Shown one piece after another: positions 1-5,002 of a stretch of 6,785 nt of DNA (positions within the stretch are counted from its first letter, which is position 1; every line of letters begins with the position of its first letter). This stretch comes from Verrucomicrobiota bacterium. Lineage in GTDB: Bacteria; Verrucomicrobiota; Verrucomicrobiia; Limisphaerales; JAHEOI01. A program made the translations under genes and the position numbers. The notes under the pieces were generated by a model that made no database searches, was not told where the DNA came from, and saw only the letters and a list, made by a program, of their open reading frames with translations. The stretch covers positions 1 through 6,785 of the forward strand of contig JAHEOI010000319.1 of assembly GCA_018610125.1 (NCBI GenBank). The letters run 5' to 3'.

Positions 1-756
1 GATTAATAAGCCGAGCACAACGACGGTGCAATAGAACCCTAGGGCGCTCAGCAGCTTCAGGAGGCTCCCGGCGCTTTCGGAAGAGAGCGTGGTGATCGTG
101 CCGGCCAACAGCGCGAAGACCCCGATCGGGGCCACCTTCATTACGAGATGGACCACCCGGATCACCAAGTGGTTCAGGCTCTGCAAGAGGTTCAGAACCG
201 GTTGGGCCTGCTCTTTCGGCAATCGGAGCAGCGCAATCCCGAATAACAGGGCCAAGAAGACCACTTGCAACATGTTTTGATTGCTGCCGATCGCCTTGAA
301 GAAATTGCTCGGGACCATATCGACCAATGGCTGCAGAGGACCCCGGGATTTGACCTCCTCGACCGCCAAAGTCTTGCTGTCGGCTTCCTTCTGGTACTTC
401 GCCTTCAGTTCCTCCCGAACCTCCGTCGGGATCCGGTCGCCCGGACGTAACGTATTGACCAGGGTCAATCCGATCGTGATCGCCACGGCGGTCGTCACCA
501 CGTAAAACACGATCGTTTTCCCGCCCATCCTGGAGAGCTTGCGCAAATCCGCAAGCGAGCAGATGCCGACCGTCAGTGAGGTCAGCACCAATGGGATCGC
601 CACCAGCTTGAGGAGATTGACAAAAATCGTTCCGATCGGCGCCACCCAGCGGTCGACGAATCCGGTCCATCCCGCCATCGCCGCGGTCACACCAAAGCCA
701 AGCCCCAAAACAAGCCCGATGATGATCTGCCAATGCAACTTTCGATACCAACGCAT
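1..756 (-). CDS. Sodium:dicarboxylate/glutamate symporter (DAACS family), N-terminal part, cut by window edge
   Basis: Reading leftward from ATG at 756, an open frame of 252 codons reaches position 1 without a stop; the C-terminus lies outside the window. The family couples inward sodium or proton movement to uptake of C4-dicarboxylates, glutamate or aspartate across the inner membrane. Visible features are a short basic N-terminus (MRWYRKLHWQ), then hydrophobic segments at about residues 11-30, 38-66, 81-103, 160-178, 196-220 and 232-252. The stretches FVNLLKLVAIPLVLTSL (45-61), DMVPSN (146-151), NMLQVVFLALLFGIAL (161-176) and KVAPIGVFALLA (207-218) are typical of GltP/DctA proteins. Residues 104-145 are a charged hydrophilic insert before the VPSN segment, as in many bacterial homologues. 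The serine-rich hairpin and the NMDGT-type substrate motif would lie beyond the edge, so the substrate (glutamate, succinate or other) cannot be decided and no symbol is given. Start choice is supported by GGAG five bases upstream. Confidence 0.93.
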   Translation of the reverse strand, partial: MRWYRKLHWQIIIGLVLGLGFGVTAAMAGWTGFVDRWVAPIGTIFVNLLKLVAIPLVLTSLTVGICSLADLRKLSRMGGKTIVFYVVTTAVAITIGLTLVNTLRPGDRIPTEVREELKAKYQKEADSKTLAVEEVKSRGPLQPLVDMVPSNFFKAIGSNQNMLQVVFLALLFGIALLRLPKEQAQPVLNLLQSLNHLVIRVVHLVMKVAPIGVFALLAGTITTLSSESAGSLLKLLSALGFYCTVVVLGLLI

Positions 757-761
757 AGTCA

Positions 762-765
762 CTCC
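762..765 (-). promoter_or_regulatory. Ribosome binding site of the symporter gene
   Basis: On the minus strand GGAG is followed by TGACT and then the ATG at 756. The 5-base spacing is suitable and fixes this ATG as the start. Confidence 0.75.
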
Positions 766-830
766 GTTAAGCGAGGCCAATCGGAATTTCTCGTTTCGCT
801 TCCGGTCCTCATTTGGGCAAACGCGGTTTG

Positions 831-839
831 ATCATACCA
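831..839 (-). promoter_or_regulatory. Extended -10 promoter candidate for the symporter
   Basis: The minus strand reads TGGTATGAT, an extended -10 (TGn plus TATGAT, five of six bases matching TATAAT). The upstream -35 region is weak: TTGTCA lies 14 bases away and TTTTGT 16 bases away. Transcription would begin near 824, giving a leader of roughly 65-70 bases before the symporter start. This is a sequence-pattern call only. Confidence 0.45.
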
Positions 840-986
840 ACTTCGTGGCATGACAAAAGAAAAACTTGTCGCTTGTTCCGCCGATCGAATCGCTCCGACG
901 TAACTGTTCCGCCGCAAAAGGCGCATAATTCGCAAAAAAAGACGGATAAAGAGGAGGAAATACGCTTCTCCACGCGATGGACCTCC

Positions 987-1010
987 CCGGTTTCAGACGT
1001 CTGAAACCGG
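987..1010. promoter_or_regulatory. 24-bp perfect palindrome upstream of parA: candidate non-canonical parS or ParA/ParB operator
   Basis: The two half-sites CCGGTTTCAGAC and GTCTGAAACCGG are exact reverse complements meeting at 998/999. The inner 14 bp, TTCAGACGTCTGAA, recur exactly inside parB at 2372-2385. Classical parS has the form TGTTTCA-CG-TGAAACA. Here the arms GTTTCA and TGAAAC are kept, but the centre is GACGTC, so the arms lie 4 bp further apart. The palindrome ends 77 bp before the parA start. It may be a centromere-like ParB loading site, an autoregulatory operator, or both. Palindromy and recurrence are seen directly; the function is inferred. Confidence 0.6.
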
Positions 1011-1050
1011 TCATCCATCCTCGCACTGTCGACCGTCATCTGCTAATTTT

Positions 1051-1066
1051 CCGCTTAGCAAAGCGG
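1051..1066. repeat. Short perfect inverted repeat (hairpin) just upstream of parA
   Basis: CCGCTT and AAGCGG form a 6-bp perfect stem around the loop AGCA. It ends four bases before the TATAAC box and 21 bases before the parA start. It could be a small operator for a repressor or a fortuitous hairpin. No run of T follows, so it is not an intrinsic terminator. Confidence 0.4.
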
Positions 1067-1069
1067 GCC

Positions 1070-1075
1070 TATAAC
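1070..1075 (+). promoter_or_regulatory. Candidate -10 box of the parAB promoter
   Basis: TATAAC matches TATAAT at five of six positions. The region 16-18 bases upstream (TTTTCC and neighbours) is a poor -35. Initiation about seven bases downstream would start near 1082, only about five bases before the parA ATG. This predicts a leaderless or nearly leaderless mRNA, consistent with the lack of a Shine-Dalgarno motif before this ATG. Confidence 0.35.
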
Positions 1076-1087
1076 GCGCTCATTATC

Positions 1088-1861
1088 ATGAAGGTGACTA
1101 TCGCCGTTATTAATCAAAAGGGCGGGGTGGGAAAGACGACCACCACCGTCAACCTGGCGGCCGGGCTTGCCCGGGCCGGGTATTCGACATTGCTTGTGGA
1201 TCTCGATCCCCAGGCGCACGCCACGGTCGGTGTCGGGATCGATCCGGACGCGCTCGATGGTCAAACCATCGCCGATATCCTCCTGACCGAAAATCGTCAT
1301 GTCTCGGAGATTATCACCGACACCTACCTCTCCAACCTGAAGATTGCGCCATCGTCGATCTTGATGGCCAAAGCCGACGCCCACCTTCAGAGTCAGCATT
1401 TTCGCGAGCAACGACTCAGCTACGCCCTCGAGGCCATCCCGGACTTCGATTACATCCTCATCGATTGCCAGCCGACGCTTGGCGTCCTTCCGGTCAATGC
1501 CATGGTCGCGGCCAACTATTTCCTTGTCCCGACCCAACCCTCGGGCTATGCCCTAAGGGGTCTCGGGGATCTCCTTGAAACCTTGCATAGTGTCAAACGC
1601 CGGGATACTCCCTGGGACTACCGGATTCTCCTGACCATGGTCATGGGCCAAGCCCGGGTCACCAACGAAAAGGTCCGCGAAATCTTGGAATCCCTCCACG
1701 ACAAGGTCCTTCAATCTGTCATCCGGCGTAACGAGAAGCTTAATCGCGCCCAAAGCGACGACGAGCCTCGGGATGTCTTTGCCTATGACAAATCGAGTCC
1801 GGGGGCCAAGGACTACGAGCAGCTCACTCAAGAAGTAAGCCACCTATGGCCAAGAACCTAA
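1088..1861 (+). CDS. parA: ParA/Soj-type chromosome partitioning ATPase
   Basis: This 257-residue protein is of ordinary length for chromosomal ParA/Soj. ParA ATPases bind DNA non-specifically in the ATP-bound dimer and are driven off by ParB, which moves parS-bearing DNA apart. The deviant Walker A motif KGGVGKT spans residues 11-17, with the signature lysine at 11. Switch I DLDPQA is at 38-43, and Walker B YILIDCQPTLG begins at 122 with its aspartate at 126. Near the C-terminus, SVIRRNEKL and YDKSSPGAKDYEQL match the usual ParA tail. The frame is open upstream to an ATG at 977, but the family's N-terminus (MKVTIAVINQKGG) starts at 1088, and the extra 37 residues would cover the palindrome and hairpin. 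No clear Shine-Dalgarno precedes 1088. parB follows with a 16-bp overlap. A related MinD or plasmid ParA is less likely given the tail and the parB neighbour. Confidence 0.95.
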   Translation: MKVTIAVINQKGGVGKTTTTVNLAAGLARAGYSTLLVDLDPQAHATVGVGIDPDALDGQTIADILLTENRHVSEIITDTYLSNLKIAPSSILMAKADAHLQSQHFREQRLSYALEAIPDFDYILIDCQPTLGVLPVNAMVAANYFLVPTQPSGYALRGLGDLLETLHSVKRRDTPWDYRILLTMVMGQARVTNEKVREILESLHDKVLQSVIRRNEKLNRAQSDDEPRDVFAYDKSSPGAKDYEQLTQEVSHLWPRT

Positions 1862-2664
1862 AATCCCGACTTCAGGAAAAGGCCTCCGGCTCGTCCAATC
1901 TGCCGTTTGATCCCGCCGGACGCGATCAGCAGCGTCTCTCTTACATCGGGATCGACTCGATTGAGCCGGATCCCCAACAGCCTCGCCAAGACCCGGGAGC
2001 GCTTGAGGAGCTGACCGAATCCATCAAGGAGTATGGATTGGTCAGCCCGATTGTCGTCGAGCCGATCGATCAACGGCGTTATCGCATCCTTGCCGGTGAA
2101 CGTCGCTACCGCGCGGCGATCGATGCCGGCCTGACTCAGCTCCCCTGCATCGTGCGGAGCATCGATGAGCACCAACGGATGGCACTCCAGCTCATCGAAA
2201 ATCTCCACCGCAAGGACCTCAATCCGGTCGAAGAAGCCCGAAGCTTCCAGCGGCTCATGGTCGATCACAACCTCACCCAAGAGACCTTAAGCGAGCGACT
2301 CCATAAATCGGTCGCCGGCATCAATCAGACGCTCCGCATCCTCGACTTACCGGAGCCGATCCTCTCCGAAGTTCAGACGTCTGAAAATTGCTCGAAGTCA
2401 CTCCTCCTCGAAATCGCCAAGCACCCGGACCAAGGACACCAACAGGAGCTTTGGGAACGGGCCAAGGTGGGGCAACTCTCCGTGCGGCAAGCCCGCGCCG
2501 CCAAGCCCTCGAATCGCGACCGTCCTCGTCAAGCCCCCTCCAAAAAGCGTTTCAACACCCAAGTCGGCACGGTCACGGTGCAGGGGAGCGAGGCAACGTT
2601 AACTTCGGCCCAGGTCGCGCAGGCACTCCAAGAAGCGTTAAGGCAGGCAGAGGGAAGAGAGTGA
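1846..2664 (+). CDS. parB: ParB/Spo0J-type partition protein (CTPase, parS-binding)
   Basis: This 272-residue protein is of usual chromosomal ParB length. ParB loads at parS, closes as a CTP-dependent sliding clamp and stimulates ParA. The short basic N-terminus, MAKNLKSRLQ, resembles the ParA-stimulating peptide. The CTP-binding motifs are intact: PDPQQPR at 41-47, GERRYRA at 84-90, and ENLHRKDLNPVEEA at 118-131. The helix-turn-helix at about 144-166 (TQETLSERL...NQTLRIL) is diverged: the usual GKSR reads HKSV and the usual AN reads NQ. After it, SKSLLLEIAK (183-192) and LSVRQARAAK (211-220) resemble the helical part of diverged or plasmid-type ParBs. A basic linker (about 217-236) leads to a compact C-terminal part, TVTVQGSEATL (242-252) plus a helix, probably for dimerisation. 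The start overlaps the end of parA, suggesting translational coupling. Codons 176-181 contain the palindrome shared with the parA upstream region. Confidence 0.94.
   Translation: MAKNLKSRLQEKASGSSNLPFDPAGRDQQRLSYIGIDSIEPDPQQPRQDPGALEELTESIKEYGLVSPIVVEPIDQRRYRILAGERRYRAAIDAGLTQLPCIVRSIDEHQRMALQLIENLHRKDLNPVEEARSFQRLMVDHNLTQETLSERLHKSVAGINQTLRILDLPEPILSEVQTSENCSKSLLLEIAKHPDQGHQQELWERAKVGQLSVRQARAAKPSNRDRPRQAPSKKRFNTQVGTVTVQGSEATLTSAQVAQALQEALRQAEGRE
2372..2385. promoter_or_regulatory. Second copy of the TTCAGACGTCTGAA palindrome, inside parB: candidate parS-like site
   Basis: This 14-bp perfect palindrome is identical to the centre of the 24-bp palindrome upstream of parA. It encodes parB residues 176-180 (VQTSE) just after the helix-turn-helix. 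The right flank adds AA, so the outer arm matches only on that side, and this copy is less extended than the upstream one. parS sites lying inside or beside parAB genes are well known in other bacteria. No third copy is visible in the window. Confidence 0.55.
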
Positions 2665-2780
2665 CGGAGTGGCGGAGTATCGGAGTGAAGGACGCGCTCT
2701 CAAAGTCGCCATTTCTCCGCGTTATGAATCATCGAGGCGATTGAAGCGATTTTCTTTACTCCCACACTCCGACACCTCTT
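2665..2780. repeat. Convergent intergenic element with 8-bp-spaced inverted repeats
   Basis: Directly after the parB stop, GGAGT occurs at 2666, 2674 and 2682, exactly 8 bp apart. On the far side ACTCC occurs at 2758 and 2766, with a degraded unit (ACCTC) at 2774, again 8 bp apart. TCGGAGTG (2680-2687) and CACTCCGA (2765-2772) are exact reverse complements. The arms therefore form an imperfect inverted repeat around a spacer of about 70 bp, which also contains GCGATT twice (2737 and 2746). The element fills the whole gap between the stop codons of parB and the Omp85 gene. It may be an interspersed palindromic repeat and may separate the two convergent transcripts. I found no strong GC hairpin followed by a T-run, so an intrinsic terminator is not shown. 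Confidence 0.5.
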
Positions 2781-2781
2781 C

Positions 2782-4980
2782 CTAGAACGGAAAACCGATC
2801 GAGAAGTGGAATGTCCCACCGGGGTCATGCTCTCTCGGGTTGAGGTTATGCCCATATTCCAAGCGAGCCGGGCCGATGATGGTGTTCCACCGGACGCCGC
2901 CCCCCACGGACAATAGATTCTCTTGAAACGGGTAATTTCCAACATCCCGGGCAAATCCGACTCCATCCATGAATGCAACCACCGACCAGGTCGGTGTCAG
3001 TGCCTGCTCCAGTTCGACGTTCCCACGGAGGAAGGTTTCCGCCCCGATGACTTTCCCTTCTTCGTTTAACGGTGCCGCTTCACCCTGTTGAAAACCGCGG
3101 ACGGAATTTTGTCCCCCGGGAAAGAAGCGTCGGTTGATCGGAATCTCGTTTCGCTCGCCACCGAGAGCCAGGGCGATCCCATGCGCCCACCCCAAGTGGA
3201 GGTAGCGACCGCGCCCGAGCTTATGATGATACGAGCCCTTCATTTCAAGCCGTTGATAATCGACTTCGCCTCCGAAGGCCTCCGAGGCCATTTGCATGCT
3301 GCCCGAGAGATTGTATCCCTCGCGTGGGATCAGTGGATTGTCCCGCTGATCGTGCTCGATGTCGAACATCCATGACGCCGAAAGCGCTTCCTCCTCGGTT
3401 TCCTCGAATGCGGATTCGGCATCTCGCGCCGCCAAGAGCTCATAGTTGTACCGCAGACTGGCATCGCTATCGATCGCCTCGATATACCGCTGTCCTCCGA
3501 CCCCGGCGCCAAATTCCTCCCGGACGAAATCGATTTCCTCCCGGCGGAGTCCCTGCGCATTGAAAAACAGACTGATGTCGCTCTCGCCCAGTCTCGGGGT
3601 CGAATAGAGATAGTCCATATTTGTCGATCGGAGAGATTGAACCGCTTTGAGCCTCGACTGGTGCGCTCGGCCCCAGACATTGTAATGATCCAGCTCGAAT
3701 CCGCCACGAACCAGTTCATAGCTCCCATAGCCGAAAAGGAGGTTTAGCTCAACCTGCTTGCCCTCCTCCACCTTGTAGATGACATCCCGCACCTTTGGCG
3801 TCACCTTTTCATACTGGATCGAAACCGAATCAAAGACACCGAGTCGCGACAACCGACTTCGCCCCTGTTCCACTCGGATTCGATTCAATGGCTTGTCGGG
3901 CTCCAATCGCGTTTGACGCATTAACACCGACCTCTTCGTCCTCTCATTCCCTTGGAACTTGACCTCCCGAAGGGTGACTTTCGGTCCCCTTGTCACATGC
4001 GCTCGCAAATCGACCACGATTGTGTCGTTCTGTTTTTCGCGCTCGATCTCCTTCAATTCAACCTTGGCATCCGGAAAGCCCTTTCTGAGCTGCTCGCTTC
4101 GCACCTCCTGTTTCAACTCTTGCCGCCAAAACTCGGAATAGGCAGCATCCGGTCGGCGCACCTCTCGATCTCCGCGCGCCTTCTCTTCAGTCCCGTCGAT
4201 CTCGACTTCCACGGACCCGACACGCGCTTGCGGCCCCGAGTCAACATCGACGGTTAGATCGATCGCTCCCGTCTCATTGTCTCGCTTCAGCTTGCTCACG
4301 GTCACCGCCGCCTTCTCGTAGCCTTTTCGCACCAGGGCCTCGCGTAAATTCGACAATGACTGCTCCAAGCGCTGCGGGGTGTACACACGGCTCCCTTTCA
4401 ATGGGAGGAGCGAATCCGTTTCGACAAAGTAGCTCCTGGCCTTTGTCTTCGGCATCACCTCCAAGCCCTTGATCTCAAGGTCTCGGTAGTAATAGAGGAC
4501 ACCTTCCTTCACTTGAATATGGACCTGCTTGATCTTGAGGGGTCGCGGCAACAGCTTGTCGAGCTCGGTTTCCCATGAAAAATGCCTTTCCCTTCCATCG
4601 GCGAGGGTCAGTGTCGCATCGATCCGGGGCCGCAGGTAGCCATCTCCCTGGACTGACGACAATGTGAGCAGGACGGCATCCTCGACAAAGTTGGGATCGT
4701 AAAACCGCGGCGGCTTTTCCTGCTCTCGCAGCAGTGTCAATTCCTTTTTCAGACTCCGATTCCCCCAAAAGCCGTAACCCGAGACCTTTAGCTTGGCGCG
4801 ACCTTGTGGCGTCGCCTTCTCTTTGTCGGGCGTCGTTTCCTTGACCGGACCATGACCGCCGACCTCAAGCGGAACCCCGAGGGAAACCATGACCAATCCC
4901 GCCCACCAGCCGATCTGACGCACGGTCGCCGTCACTCGCTCTACCAGCGATCGCGCGATCATGGCGCGAATCCGTTGCAT
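2782..4980 (-). CDS. Omp85-superfamily outer-membrane assembly protein, TamA/BamA type
   Basis: This complete 732-residue protein should sit in the outer membrane as a beta-barrel with periplasmic POTRA domains. A long basic N-terminus and a hydrophobic run (WWAGLVMVSLGVPL, 25-38) suggest an export signal, with cleavage possibly near GG-HG. POTRA-like blocks are at about 63-150, 150-250, 253-332 and 335-408; the last is the clearest (VTLREVKFQGNERTKRSVL to YKVEEGK). The barrel covers about 410-732. DQRDNPLIPREGYNLSG (544-560) is the usual conserved barrel segment, VRGF (627-630) is the loop-6 motif, and the chain ends in phenylalanine, as outer-membrane barrels usually do. E. coli TamA has 577 residues and three POTRAs, and BamA about 810 with five, so this is intermediate. 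The upstream tamB-like gene, 22 bp away, favours a TamA-like role. A second BamA paralogue is the alternative. The start has only a weak GGGAAC-like RBS; Met7 is a possible alternative. Confidence 0.9.
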   Translation of the reverse strand: MQRIRAMIARSLVERVTATVRQIGWWAGLVMVSLGVPLEVGGHGPVKETTPDKEKATPQGRAKLKVSGYGFWGNRSLKKELTLLREQEKPPRFYDPNFVEDAVLLTLSSVQGDGYLRPRIDATLTLADGRERHFSWETELDKLLPRPLKIKQVHIQVKEGVLYYYRDLEIKGLEVMPKTKARSYFVETDSLLPLKGSRVYTPQRLEQSLSNLREALVRKGYEKAAVTVSKLKRDNETGAIDLTVDVDSGPQARVGSVEVEIDGTEEKARGDREVRRPDAAYSEFWRQELKQEVRSEQLRKGFPDAKVELKEIEREKQNDTIVVDLRAHVTRGPKVTLREVKFQGNERTKRSVLMRQTRLEPDKPLNRIRVEQGRSRLSRLGVFDSVSIQYEKVTPKVRDVIYKVEEGKQVELNLLFGYGSYELVRGGFELDHYNVWGRAHQSRLKAVQSLRSTNMDYLYSTPRLGESDISLFFNAQGLRREEIDFVREEFGAGVGGQRYIEAIDSDASLRYNYELLAARDAESAFEETEEEALSASWMFDIEHDQRDNPLIPREGYNLSGSMQMASEAFGGEVDYQRLEMKGSYHHKLGRGRYLHLGWAHGIALALGGERNEIPINRRFFPGGQNSVRGFQQGEAAPLNEEGKVIGAETFLRGNVELEQALTPTWSVVAFMDGVGFARDVGNYPFQENLLSVGGGVRWNTIIGPARLEYGHNLNPREHDPGGTFHFSIGFPF

Positions 4981-5002
4981 GCTTGTTCCCGCAGCCCCTG
5001 TT

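Larger units (their letters stand above)
757..1087. other. Divergent intergenic region between the symporter and parA
   Basis: This 331-bp stretch separates two divergently transcribed genes. It holds the symporter RBS and promoter candidate, an A-rich purine tract at 934-960 that includes an orphan GAGGAGG (951-957), a 24-bp perfect palindrome (987-1010), a hairpin (1051-1066) and a TATAAC box (1070-1075). Short open frames cross it on both strands, but none has a good ribosome binding site with a start at proper distance. I see no tRNA or other structured RNA gene here. Confidence 0.7.

Noticed and set aside
539..853. A 104-codon plus-strand open frame
   Set aside because: It is antisense to the clearly recognisable transmembrane coding of the symporter.
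977..1087. Extended N-terminus for ParA from ATG 977
   Set aside because: The extra 37 residues are not part of the ParA fold, the SD-to-ATG distance of 19 bases is too long, and the extension would run through the palindrome and hairpin.
1055..1537. A 160-codon open frame antisense to parA
   Set aside because: It mirrors the strong ParA coding frame, has no recognisable motif and no RBS, and is a composition shadow.
1858..2280. A 140-codon open frame antisense to parB
   Set aside because: The opposite frame is a clear ParB with all its motifs, and the antisense translation resembles no family.
2726..2757. Intrinsic terminator in the parB/Omp85 gap (AATC...GATT followed by TTTTCTTT)
   Set aside because: The stem has only four base pairs, is AT-rich, and is separated from the T-rich stretch.
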